Assembly: GCA_003991915.1 (NCBI GenBank)
Contig: RQTK01000808.1
Span: 175,491-239,490 of the forward strand
Length of the DNA: 64,000 bases
Source: Elysia chlorotica
Taxonomy: Eukaryota > Mollusca > Gastropoda > Plakobranchidae
Reading direction: 5' to 3'
A program made the position numbers and the translations under genes. The first letter of the stretch is position 1. Every line of letters begins with the position of its first letter. Positions 49,556-61,166 of the stretch are shown in pieces. Under the pieces are notes generated by a model. The model was not told the DNA's origin, made no database searches, and saw only the letters and a list, made by a program, of their open reading frames with translations.

Positions 49556-49760
49556 TAGATATGAGCGCGGGGCACCAGCAATGATTCGAACCGCACACTA
49601 TGCTGCTTAAGGTGACTTTTATTTATTAGCTGGACAACCAATTTTGCGGCTTTTCTCTCCTTGGGGTTTGGCAGTGGCGTAGTCCTGCCGCTGCTCCCTT
49701 TGCAGTCTTTATGAGCGCGGGGCACCAGCAATGATTCGAACCGCACGAATCCTGCCTCTG
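49556..49760 (-). repeat. Two copies of a tRNA-like, SINE-like segment
   Basis: The minus-strand block TGCGGTTCGAATCATTGCTG GTGCCCCGCGCTCAT occurs twice about 150 bases apart. GGTTCGAATC matches the pol III B box / T-loop of tRNAs. No full cloverleaf or clear A box was found, so these look like fragments of a tRNA-derived SINE. Confidence 0.5.
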
Positions 49761-50120
49761 CCCTTTGAGGTGCTAAAATGCAGTCTTTGTCTCAACACTT
49801 ATGCACTTGTCGCCTGCCCAAAGGTTTAACTAATGTTTGGTATAAATTGCATAACTACGGTCGCGCTGGCCTGTACGAAAGTACCTTCGTGCTAAGCTTC
49901 GAACCCTTGAATTGGCTCTTCTTATTTCCACTTGGGTCATTCTTTCGAATTTGCCGTTAGTGGGTCATGGCAGCTTAGACATCTGACACTAGCTTTAGGG
50001 TCTTCCCTATAGATATTTCGCTTTGACATTTTAAGCAGCGCATTTGTTTCGGAATGTAGAAGTAATTTCGGTGGTGGAGATTAGTAATCAATTTTAACAA
50101 ACTAGTTGGTGGCATCGAGT

Positions 50121-50573
50121 TTAAAGTACGGACGAAGGTGTTGGTCTTGAGATGATCACCCCCTCTCCAGGCTTCCGTGAGCTTTCAGTCCCAAAGTTGT
50201 CATCAAATGTGATTATCTTGACCAACAGGTCACCAGAAAGGAGCATTGTGACGCTAATGCCTTCAACCACAATACTATTCGTCGATTTACTAATAGCAAA
50301 GGTACTACTTTTAACCACATTTTGATTTTTTAATCTGGCATCCAAAAAATGGTGATCAACTATTTGTGGCAGTGGGGTTGGAGAGGCTTTGGCCATGAAC
50401 TGCATTTCCTTTGCTACACCCGGATGCTGCACCTGCTCAATTGACAAAAGGCTTCTTTTTAAAGTTATCGTATGGGAAGGCTTTAAAATGAGTAGAGCGT
50501 CCATTAAAAAGTATTTGCTTCCTCCAACTGGAGCGCCCCACCCACCATCGGGCCCAGCAGGAAACCACACCAA
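50121..50573 (-). pseudogene. Possible retroelement ORF1 (gag-like) relic
   Basis: A 150-residue open minus-strand frame has AISKSTNSIVVEGISVTMLL followed by SGDLLVKI, resembling the KSVKKLRSGDLLVE region of ORF1 proteins in Jockey-like retrotransposons of molluscs. Without a search this is tentative; the usual CCHC knuckles are not seen. Confidence 0.35.
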
Positions 50574-50859
50574 AAAGGCTGGGGATACCCCGTAGAGGAA
50601 AACCCAACCTCAAAGAGAACCAGTCCGCTCACCAGTCTGGTCCAAGCTGGTCCCCTGCCTGGAAGGACAAACAAGGCCAAATAGGGATGTTGGTGGGTAC
50701 ATGACTACAACCAACAGTAATCCCACTTCAACCTTCAGGATCCCTGCTTTTTGTCCAAAAAGTTGGTTTTCAAGGCAAAACTAGACGCCCAATAGTCGGG
50801 AAAGAAGTAGACTAACATTTCCTTCCTTCCATCTGATGGAAGGCCCGAAACACGTGATG

Positions 50860-51079
50860 AACCTTATACTATGCATGCACGTTGATTCAAGCCTTTATTG
50901 ATTTCTTTGAAAAGAGTGATCCTGCACACAATTTGTCTTTGAAAATACTAACCACAGATTACTTTTTGTCCCCAGAGGAATTGTCTGCCCATTTTACTAT
51001 GGCAAACAGTTTTCTTGCTGCCCCTCACAGAACATTCTCGCTCTTTATTTGGAAAAATTTACAAACTTCAACATGCAGG
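50860..51079 (+). other. Short open segment of unknown origin
   Basis: Plus-strand frame IQAFIDFFEKSDPAHNLSLK onward is open for 66 codons and ends at a stop in CAGGTAG. Its composition looks protein-like but I do not recognise it; it may be a transposon remnant. Confidence 0.25.
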
Positions 51080-51082
51080 TAG

Positions 51083-53777
51083 TAAAAATGTAGAGAAATT
51101 AACAACATGGATTTGACTGGCGGTGTAGTAGTGACTGTTAAACAGGACTGTATATATATATATATGATAGACAGAATCAAAATGTATTTTATCTTGGATG
51201 TATTTTGAGCTGATTTGAAAAAAATTGATCAAAATATGAGTTGATTGTGCAAACATCTGACAGTCTCATGACTTTCGTACTTCCTTTTTCCTGGGAAGAA
51301 GGTGATTAGAAAGAAAAACAAAGAAGCAATTTAAAATTCATGTCTGTTTATTCTCTGTGTAAACATTTGTAAAATAAAAATTTGAGATAAAGTAAAACCG
51401 GTCACAAATGTAGGGTAATATAACTTAAAAACTCTCTAGAAAAAGAGAAAAAAAAAGAACAGTATATCTTTGGACAGAACATACTCATATATTCAATTCT
51501 CAAGAAACAAAAGAATTTTGATATTTGACCAGAATTAGATTTTGATGATTTGATTAGATAACTTACCCATTCCTTATTAAAACAATCTATATAACAAAGT
51601 TTTCTCCTGTGCTTGGCTGTGGTTTGTACTGGAGACCGCAGATAGTGACGGCTTTGTGTCACACATGATTATAATGAGTGATGATGTTGGCGGTCTTTCC
51701 TCATCTAAATGCTGGTCTATTTGAAATTCACTCATTGGCTCTACAAATGTACAAAAGAAACATATCTAAACGAATCCTAATTGTCTCAAGTAAAAATAAA
51801 TGTAAACACTGTGTAGTCCTCAGCACGGGAGAGAAAAATATATATGACTTAGACACACAACGTAGACCTTTTACAGGGCAAATGCTGAAGCCCTGAGACA
51901 GTTACAGTCGGCCGAGACTAAGACAGCCCTCAGGAACTACAGACAGTTTACAATGTCATATAATTAAAATATACATACTCGTTACAGACTTGATAGCAAA
52001 CTGGTTTGTATTTTTTTACTTTCTTGAAGCCAGATTGTCTGGAATGTAGTTTCAACAACACAGAGAGGAATTGATATGATGAGACTACAGCTGTGTTGCT
52101 TTGAGCATGTACACTTCAAGGGAATTTTCCACTTAGAGTTAAGAATTGTGATGCTACAAAAGCCAAGCTTTTATGCCGCACCCACTTTAACTTACAGTCA
52201 CACCTTACAGATGCTGAGCTAAGCTTCGAGTTCATATAATATCAAAGAGGGCTAGGTACAATGATTTATGAGCGTAACAATTCCCTACAACTTTCAGTAT
52301 TTTTTAAATATGAAATGTTCCTCAAAGAGCATGGTAGATAAATAGAATTGATACAGCAAAATGTGAAAACCTCGGCAGGCTAAAGAGCTTAACCAGAGGA
52401 ATAAATATCACACAAATTTTCAAAAGCATATCATCACAGTGGCTCACGGCAAGTATCCTAACAAGAAACTGTTAGAACTTTTCATTAGAGTTAAAATGGC
52501 GTTACGAGTCTAATTCAACGGTGAAGTATACATGTATAAGCATGTCACAAACAAAAACTGTTTCATAAAGAATTGCTATACACGTATTTACATATAAAGA
52601 AAAGAATATAATCATGTAATATCCCAAATTCTCATAAAGTTCTTGAAACCTTCAGTTTTAGACATCAAGATTCAGTAATATGTAAGAAGTTAACACAGTA
52701 TTTTTTCACAATAATGTTGGGAAGTCATGGAATGTACAGTAGTCTGGTTAATTGAAAAGAAAAGTTGAATACCTATTACCTACTTTGGATACAATTTTTG
52801 AAAAGGGAAAGCTATACAATAAAATTATTCAAGACCTAATTTTATATGTTTCAAACTGTATAACATATATTTTACCTACATTCTCTTATATTTTCTCTTT
52901 AAGAAAAGTTTAAAGGCAAGACAATGAGTGGTTTAGAGTACATGCTGCCAATCTTAAAGATGTAGAAATGTGATTGGACTCTTCCATCCGTGTTCCTGCT
53001 GGTTCATGAGAGATGGTTTATATTATAAGCATATCTATTTTACACAAACTAAATAGAGGCTGAAGAATATTTTAAAAAAACAGCAACAACAACACTACAT
53101 TAACAAATATACTCCTGTAATAGTAACATCTGTGGTTTTCCTATTTGGTTCAACCTTAAATAGAACTTAAAAACTAATAATTGTATTACCCGTGTCTGAT
53201 TAAAGTCCCTTCATTGGTTTAAAATTTCAACCCTGCAAAATATACATGAAATAATTATGGAAACATGATGAGATAAAACTAACTCTGTGAATAATGCTTC
53301 CAAAATAATAAAACAAGTCATGGCCGTCTGCTTCAGTGGAAATGCAAAATTGGGAGAACACACACAGTGTAGAGGTGGATCTGGTAAACTTTTGAACCAA
53401 TGTTCACAAGTTCAACATTATGATTAACAAACATTTATATTAAATACAAGTCTTTGGCGAAACTGCCCAGGATACATTCTACAAAGACACAAAACAAAAT
53501 TAAGGTCCTTGACAATTTTGGATACCACTTTTGGTTTATCTAAATACTTACAAACCCATACAAAAAAGGAATAATAAAAAAAACAACAACAATTCTGCAT
53601 GACTGGCAAAAAGAAGGGAAGCAATCTCATCTGCACAGCATGAACAATGGGCATTTCAGCCTTTCCAATACACACACTGTTGTTTAGTGTCCAACGTCAG
53701 CACTGTATAGGCTATATTGTGGACGGACTCTAAGACTAACGTCTGACGATTTAAAGAGCTGCCACAAAAAGAGAGAT

Positions 53778-53834
<57 letters not shown>

Positions 53835-55824
53835 GTGGCAGCTCTTTAAATCGTCAGACGTTAGTCTTAGAGTCCGTCCACAATATAGCCTATACAGTGC
53901 TGACGTTGGACACTAAACAACAGTGTGTGTATTGGAAAGGCTGAAATGCCCATTGTTCATGCTGTGCAGATGAGATTGCTTCCCTTCTTTTTGCCAGTCA
54001 CCTCACTCTCTCTCCCTCTCTCTCTATCTTTCTCTCCTCTCTCTCTCTCTCTCACGCACAGACAAACACACCTACACATTTTATATCTGCTGTCTCCCTA
54101 TCCCTCTCTTCCTTTTATTTTGGTAGTAGGTTATGTCTGAAGATAACCAAAAGCGAATTTAAAACCAAAATAATTTTACGTTTTGAGAGACAATATAAAA
54201 AAAAAAGAGAAAAAAAACAACAAAGTGAAGTAGACAATGACTGAAAAGAGAAATGTGCACTTTAAATTGATTTGAATCAAAAGTAAAGCAAAATTTAGGA
54301 AAGCCAAATTCCTTTTGTGGTTTATAAGATGCTTGTTTCGATGACATTTAGTCTTCTTTGAATTTTATTATGCCAAACCCACTAACTTTGTAAGAACTAC
54401 AGATAGCTCAAACTTTCAAAGTGACAACTTTATGAATAAACCCATTGAATCACAAGTTTGACTGCAATCTATTTTTCTACCCTCAAAGCAGATTGACTTT
54501 TCATTCAGCTATGAACCCTGATGATTCCAAAACTTCAGTCCATAAATTCATTTTGAAATAAAGATATCATTTTAAATTATATTAATGTATTTAAAAAACA
54601 GTTCAGATTTTTCCTGTGGATTTGGTCTTATCAAAAGGGTCTCTTTAATTCCTAAAAAAGAAAAATGGACCAAAGCCTGAGCATGAATATAGAAGATTAT
54701 GTTTATCTGACAAAAATTGTTTGCTGTCCCCCTCCTAAAGTTCAGTCTTTAAAAATTTTAGATTACATAATTATAGGAAAATCTGAACACAGAAAAACTC
54801 AATGGCATAAGTTTGTAATACAAAGACGTCATGTTGTAAATTATGGAATGAAACAGAAACAGTACAATAAGAAGATTACTCAGTGTAAAAACATAAGACT
54901 AGATATATCTTCTACTTTATGGAATGAAACAGAAATCGCACAATAAGAACTCAAAGAAGATTACTCAGTGTAAAAACATAAGACTAGATATATCTTCTTT
55001 TACAGGCAAGAAAAAAGCATAAAAAGGACTGGGGGTGGGGTAGTTGATCCAGCCCTTCTTAAGTAAAGTTAAACTTTAATTTAATACAAACTGAACAAGA
55101 AGTAAACTTCACCATATCTAGATTTACTTTCAAGTTAAAAATGAGGTTTCACTGGTTAACTAAACATAAATGTCTCAGTTTTCATTTATCAAAATTTGTA
55201 AAATCAATGGAAAGGCATATTAATACAGCTATCCAAAAATATGACATGGAAAACGGCAGATACAAATGATATACAGAACAAAAATTCAGTAGCAATTCCA
55301 AAATATGTAAAAAAAAAAAAAAAAAAAAATGTTTAAATACTGCACAAAAATCTTTAACTATACAGTTCTGTTAACAAAGATTTTGTTCTATTTCATCCCA
55401 AGATTTAAGGTCTGTTTTGTTAAAGCATTTCTTCAACCATCAGTATCAGTCAATGATAAAAACAGATCATCACCACAGCAACATGAGAACATGTGACCAT
55501 GTATTCATTCAATTTAATTCAAGCATTAAATTTATGTGAAATTCAAATAATAGACTGGTCTGACAGTTTCTGTAGTTTATCCTTGGCCACAAGAAACATC
55601 TCTACTAAGGCTAATGTTTCTTTTGGGATATATTTCAATTCTCATCTTATAACCATCACCTTCATAAAAATGGAAAAAAATTCAAACGTTTTCTGGTCAC
55701 AGGCACACCTCTTTACACAAATTGTGCCAGTTGAGAAACAAACAAATTACTGTGTGGAATCCATGTCATCCATGTAACAATGTGTGCTCAGGCCAGACCC
55801 CTGGTGGTTTTGCCCCAGTCCTCC
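51083..55824. other. Intergenic and probable GCH1 3' UTR; no recognised gene
   Basis: AT-rich. Because GCH1 ends at 55825 on the minus strand, part of this must be its 3' UTR, but no polyadenylation site stands out. It contains the 53600-54000 palindrome and short duplications near 54850-55000 (GAAACAGAAA, AGACTAGATATATCTTCT). Confidence 0.5.
53600..54000. repeat. Perfect 177-bp inverted repeat with a (TC)n loop
   Basis: Arms 53600-53776 and 53824-54000 appear as exact reverse complements (for example AGCTGCCACAAAAAGAGAGA against TCTCTCTTTTTGTGGCAGCT). The 47-base spacer is pure TC/CTC repeat. The flanks diverge at once outside the arms. Confidence 0.92.
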
Positions 55825-55954
55825 TCACTTGGCGAGCGTCAGGGAGAGGAACTCTTCCCGTGTTTTCGGGTCGTCTCGGAACACGCCCAGCATGGTGCTG
55901 GTGATCGTCTTGCTGTTGAGTTTCTGGACACCGCGCATCACCATGCACATGTGG
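55825..55954 (-). CDS. GCH1: GCH1 last coding exon
   Basis: Codes [20 protein letters not shown] then [15 protein letters not shown] and the stop. The acceptor ctgtgcag|CCACATGTG is the first of about 18 tandem copies of this boundary. Confidence 0.96.
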
Positions 55955-58900
55955 CTGCACAGGGAAACAGTAGAGAGTTAAATCAGCACGTGTGGCTGCA
56001 CAGGGAAACAGTAGAGAGTTAAATCAGCACATGTGGCTGCACAGGGAAACAGCAGAGAGTTAAATCAGCACATGTGGCTGCACACACAGAGAAATAGCAG
56101 AGAGTTAAATCAGCACATGTGGCTGCACACACAGGAAATAGCAGAGAGTTAAATCAGCACATGTGGCTGCACACACAGGGAAACAGCAGAGAGTTAAATC
56201 AGCACATGTGGCTGCACACACAGGGAAACAGCAGAGAGTTAAATCAGCACATGTGGCTGCACACACAGGAGCAGAGAAATAAATCAGCACATGTGGCTGC
56301 ACACACAGCACATGTGGCTGCACACACACAAGGAAATAGCAGAGAGTTAAATCAGCACATGTGGCTGCACACACAGGGAAACAGCAGAGAGTTAAATCAG
56401 CACATGTGGCTGCACACACAGAGAAATAGCAGAGAGTTAAATCAGCACATGTGGCTGCACACACAGGGAAATAGCAGAGAGTTAAATCAGCACATGTGGC
56501 TGCACACACAGGGAAACAGCAGAGAGTTAAATCAGCACATGTGGCTGCACACACAGGGAAACAGCAGAGAGTTAAATCAGCACATGTGGCTGCACACACA
56601 GAGAAATAGCAGAGAGTTAAATCAGCACATGTGGCTGCACACACAGGGAAATAGCAGAGAGTTAAATCAGCACATGTGGCTGCACACACAGGGAAATAGC
56701 AGAGAGTTAAATCAATTCATTCAAATGTTCATCAATGAGTTTAAAGTCTAGGAAACATTTCCCTTGTGGATGAATAAAGTTTATCATTTCTTATGTTGAT
56801 GTGATGATGCGGTCAACACATTCAACGCTGAACGAAGGTATAAACCATTGCAGAGATATTTAGGACAGCACCTAGGCCTTACCCAAGAGAAGATGATGCC
56901 TATGTCACACACTATTGTTGAATGTTGTGTAGCTCTACAAGGCCCAGAAAAGTAGGGTCACTCAAATGTTACTTAATAGACAACTGCAGTGAGGCATAGT
57001 AGATCTAAAGAAATGACCAAGTTATGAACGCAGGTTCTCAACACAGAACACAACCATTGACTTAGAGATGTGTCACCACGCAATCGCCAGGCTGGTGAAA
57101 GAGAACAAGGCATCCTTAACGTTCAAACTCGTAACAATAGATCTTTGTCTGCTACTGCTAGTGTCTCCAAATGGCATGACCATTCAATTTGGAGATGATC
57201 TATAGATTGTAAAGCAACATAAACCTTACAACACTATGATCTATAGATTGTAAAAGCAACATAAACCTTACAACACTATGACCTATAGATTGTAAAAGCA
57301 ACATAAACCTTACAACACTATGATCTATAGATTGTAAAAGCAACATAAACCTTACAACACTATGACCTATAGATTGTAAAAGCAACATAAACCTTACAAC
57401 ACTATGACCTATAGATTGTAAAAGCAACATAAACCTTACAACACTATGATCTATAGATTGTAATTGCAACATAAACCTTACAACACTATGATCTATAGAT
57501 TGTAAAAGCAACATAAACCTTACAACACTAACTTATCATACAAAGCACAGCCATTTTCCTGCCATATCACTTATGGCCCATTTTTAACCGGTTTAACTAC
57601 ATGTATATATATACATAATTATTGCATGTGTTTACTACCTTGCTTCGACAACAACTGCAACACCCGAGGGCTGCACAGCCTCTGTGATGGCCAACGCAAT
57701 CTGCTTGGTGAGCCGCTCTTGGACTAGATACGTAGGCACAAGAAATAAAACAACGCAACAATATTAAATGATTGGGTTAATGGTAGGTACCCAAAACTAA
57801 AATTTCAAAATCATAATAAGCATATAAAAAAACTTATTTAATATGCCGCTTTGCACACATTTGTTCTCTCAACTGTTGTGGATTATTGGTCACTTAGAAA
57901 TGCCTTGAACTGCAGCTTTATTAGACTATCTCTACATTATTATTTTATGTATTTTTCATTTTCACATTACAATTGCTCACAGTAAAATTAAAATAGTTAA
58001 AAAGAAACTCTCACATTTCTTTTTCATCAACAGTAGAAGACTGGGCATGTTATATTAATACTGTAAACATTTAAATTTGATGCAAGTAATAAGTATTTAC
58101 TTAAATAGATGTCAATTTAAATAATTTTAAAACAAGGCAAAGGCAACATTAAAATTAGTTTTATAATCTGTAACAAATCATTTGACAAAGTGACGATGAA
58201 TCTTACAAAAGAGATTCATGACAAAGCTAATTTTAAATTATGGCCTTTTGTAACTTAGTACGGGTGGTTGAAACAGCTGCAGTTAGGTGTTATGTATCCC
58301 TGTGGTGATTGAGTTTCAGCCATCACTGGTAATTTCATATTACAAATCATACAATCTAGCAGCTGGCCTACATATTTCAGACTAGATGTTTTGAGACTAG
58401 CGAAAAAAACCCAACAAACCAAACCAAACCAAAGTGGTACATAATAAAGTTCATTTGGACTTTAGGACAAATAATCATAGTGTCAGGTTTCACGTGGACT
58501 CACCTTGTAACCTGCGGCTATAGACCTCAACAATTCTGTGTAGGAGGAGATAGAACAGAGAAGTCATACACTCCATTGCAGCTTTTATTTATTCTTTGCT
58601 TTTATAACATTATTGCATTTCTCAACAAGCCATTAGTTAAAATAAATAAACGTCCACAAATTAGGGATCTATTCTGACAGAGGGAGAAGAGAAATTTCTT
58701 GGGGTTTTTTCTTAGTGCAATGATTCATTTTGTATGACTCCCACTGAGTAAGCATGAGTAATCTTTTTAAAAACATTAACTGGTTATGTAATGATTTTTA
58801 TCTTCTAAGATTTTGTGTCAAATATAGCCAAAAAAAATAAAAAAATATATAAAGCTACGCTAAAACAACGCAATCCTTGTTAATTATTGTTACATAGAAT

Positions 58901-60784
58901 AAAATCATCTGTGGATAACTTTTTCACTTGCATTAGTTGATGACATTGTTTCTTGTGGTCGTTGTCTACAATGCCGTTACAAACATATAATTTACTAAGA
59001 TAACAATGGTTCCAAAGACAATGCGCACAATCAAACATATTTACTTACCTCGCTAACTTACTGAGACCCAATATTTTGTTGTTTGGCAAGTAACCTATAT
59101 GAACCTGAGGAAAAAATACATTCAGAGTTTTGATGTGGAGATAGAGATTTAGAAATATTGAGATAGATCCACATATCGCTAGGTAGGTAGGTAGGTAGGT
59201 AAGTAGGTAGGTAGGTAGGTAGGTAGATAGAAAGACAGAAGGAGGAAGGAAGAGAAATAAAGACAGAGTGAGGATGGAAAGGAAGCGGTATTTTAATATT
59301 TTCTTTAAACAGTCCTGACTCTCGATGAGGCATATGATATCGAACATTGAAGATAATTCAGAATCTTTACATCAATCAATGGAAAGGAATGGTCACTGTA
59401 AAATTGCTAATGTCTAGTAGGGAGAAGCGAAGAGTATCAATCGTAATGCCAAAGCCCCAACCTACCAGGTACACCTTGCACATATTTTGGAACAAGCCCA
59501 TCTAGGAAATTAAAACTTATGATAGAAGTTTCATGTATAATGATTATTCTCTTTTGAACATGCAGCTAATAAACCTTGTTAACTTGGCCTGAAGTGATTG
59601 TACCTTTTGTATCAGTCCACTAACTATTCTGATGATGATGATGATGATGATGATGATTATGATGATGATGGTTATGATGATGATGATGATGATGATGATG
59701 GTGGTGATGATGATGATGATGACGATGATGATGGTGATTATGATGATGACAATGGTCATAATGAGCGAGGTGAAGATAACTTAAGTACTGGCGAACGAAA
59801 GAGACAGATTTTTTAGATCGCTCTATAAAAAGAAATAATCGCAGACCAAAACACAAACAAAGGAGTGAGCCCCCCCCCCCCCCCCAAAAAAAAAAAAAAA
59901 AAAAACAAAAAACACACAACAAAACAAAACAACAACAACAAAAACAACAACTAAAAAACAAAAACAAAACAAAAAACAACTAAAAACAACAACAACAACA
60001 GCAGCAAAACCTGTTTACATTGGCTTCTGTTTCTCAGTGAATGCGGCCGCACTGACCTTGCATCGATCTTTGCCTGCCTGGTTCGATGTTTACGGAGCAG
60101 GGAGCCACAACATACTGTCTACATCCACAGGCAATGAATATGCAAATGGCTACTTAGAGCTGCGCCATCCAGCGGCTACAAAGCTATGAGAACTTTCTGA
60201 AGACCTAGGAGACATTACGCTAGCGGAGAGCTTCGCTTTCCTTGATCAAAGATTTTCATGGCTGTGGGGTTTCCCAAATGTCTACTTGATAACTGAGGTG
60301 CTTAGCTTTGGCGTGCGCGGGATTAAGTGGTCGCTGAGTTCCATCTTCCATCAGATCGGAGTGGGGCTGACGTACAACGGAGCCTCTGAGCTCTTAATCT
60401 AAACCTAATCGCGCTTAGATCTAGCTTCAATTATGTCTGCGGTTCTGTACACAGGAGTATCGATAGGGCTTGGCACAATCTGAGACCATGGGTCGAAACT
60501 GACTACTCGGTTAACCGGTGATTTATTTCACAACAGTTACACATCCTAAATTTAACCGTCTCACTGCTCGAGACCGACTTGGTGGGATGTTCATGGCGAT
60601 CATGATGGTGTCGATAACGAGGCTCGGTAAAAGCGGTTATCAAGATTTTAATGAGACTTAGGGCGAGGACTCACCTTTCCCATGAAGGGCACCAAGTGAT
60701 GCTCGCACAAGGAAAACATCTCAATGTCTTTTACTATGACAATCTCGTCGTGGTCCTCGTCGAAAACTGCGTTGTTGAGCACAT
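55825..60784 (-). CDS. GCH1: GTP cyclohydrolase I, C-terminal five exons (5' end off the right edge)
   Basis: Converts GTP to 7,8-dihydroneopterin triphosphate with release of formate, the first and rate-limiting step of tetrahydrobiopterin synthesis; a cytosolic homodecamer. Five exons join in phase to a stop at 55825-55827 and cover the catalytic domain: [15 protein letters not shown] has the zinc ligands equivalent to human Cys141 and His144, [19 protein letters not shown] and [20 protein letters not shown] follow, and [11 protein letters not shown] has the third zinc ligand (human Cys212). The C-terminus [12 protein letters not shown] is of normal length. The N-terminal exon or exons carrying the regulatory region were not found up to 64000. 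Confidence 0.95.
55945..56715. repeat. Roughly 44-base minisatellite made from the GCH1 last-exon acceptor, about 18 copies
   Basis: Unit CACATGTGGCTGCACACACA GGGAAACAGCAGAGAGTTAAATCAG. On the minus strand each unit holds a pyrimidine-rich stretch, TGTGTGCAG and the first nine bases of the exon (CCACATGTG). Long open frames on both strands are by-products of the period. Confidence 0.95.
56716..57190. other. GCH1 last intron, middle: nothing recognised
   Basis: Plain intronic sequence between two minisatellites. Confidence 0.45.
57195..57535. repeat. 42-base minisatellite, about eight copies
   Basis: Unit TGATCTATAGATTGTAAAAG CAACATAAACCTTACAACACTA with a T/C variant at one position. It ends about 100 bases from the neighbouring exon. 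Confidence 0.93.
57639..57723 (-). CDS. GCH1: GCH1 exon [12 protein letters not shown]
   Basis: Codes [20 protein letters not shown] then VAVVVEA. The acceptor is atctag and the donor AG|GTAGTA; the split codon gives Ser before HMCMVMRG where vertebrates have Thr. Confidence 0.95.
57724..58503. other. GCH1 intron: nothing recognised
   Basis: AT-rich intron without an identified repeat or conserved segment. Confidence 0.45.
58504..58535 (-). CDS. GCH1: GCH1 exon [10 protein letters not shown]
   Basis: A 32-base micro-exon coding [10 protein letters not shown] between phases 2 and 1. The acceptor is tacacag and the donor G|GTGAGT. Human GCH1 has a similarly short exon here. Confidence 0.93.
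59049..59104 (-). CDS. GCH1: GCH1 exon [18 protein letters not shown]
   Basis: 56 bases, identical in nature to the vertebrate [19 protein letters not shown]. The acceptor is cctcag and the donor AG|GTAAGT. Confidence 0.95.
59180..59230. repeat. (GGTA)n microsatellite
   Basis: About 12 tetranucleotide units in a GCH1 intron. Confidence 0.93.
59630..60000. repeat. (GAT)n microsatellite, C/A homopolymers and (AAC)n
   Basis: GAT repeats at about 59632-59750, a run of C then A at about 59870-59904, and AAC/AAAC repeats to about 60001. Open frames here are low complexity. Confidence 0.93.
60010..60670. other. GC-richer intronic segment next to a GCH1 exon; unassigned
   Basis: Noticeably less AT-rich than the surroundings (for example GCGTGCGCGGGATTAAG). 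I saw no conserved coding segment or terminal repeats; it could be an old insertion or an alternative 5' exon or promoter. Confidence 0.35.
60675..60784 (-). CDS. GCH1: GCH1 exon with the CEHH zinc site
   Basis: Reads [20 protein letters not shown] then [17 protein letters not shown]. The acceptor is tctgcag, in phase 1 (one base from the previous exon), and the donor AAG|GTGAGT. Confidence 0.95.
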
Positions 60785-60924
60785 CTGCAGAGACAGGAAA
60801 TTTGTACAGTTAAGCACAAGAAGCATAAGAGTGAAAACAGGAGGGGAACTATTCAAAATAAATAAGTGTCGTTTTCTCCTTTTTGAGGAGGTGGGGAGGG
60901 GCGGAAATATGGTTTAGAAGTTTT

Positions 60925-61166
60925 GAGTTGTATGGCAAAATCATCCTTTCGTCTACCAAGTTCCCAGCCTCTGTATGGCAAACACATCCAAGCTTTTTCC
61001 TTTTGTCTACCAAGTTCCCAGCCTCTGTATGGCAAACACATCCAAGCTTTTTCCTTTTGTCTACCAAGTTCCCAGCCTCTGTATGGCAAACACATCCAAG
61101 CTTTTTCCTTTTGTCTACCAAGTTCCCAGCCTCTGTATGGCAAACACATCCAAGCTTTTTCCTGAT
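60925..61166. repeat. 54-base minisatellite, about four copies
   Basis: Unit GTCTACCAAGTTCCCAGCCT CTGTATGGCAAACACATCCAAGC plus TTTTTCC. Part of the array is repeated in the right arm of the adjoining inverted repeat. Confidence 0.95.

Noticed and set aside
56105..56751. Long open frames on both strands (194 and 210 residues) with a 15-residue repeat
   Set aside because: They follow the 44/45-base minisatellite made from the GCH1 acceptor; the repeat period, not selection, keeps them open.
59544..59979. Asp-rich, His-rich and Ile-rich frames
   Set aside because: Translations of (GAT)n and homopolymer runs.
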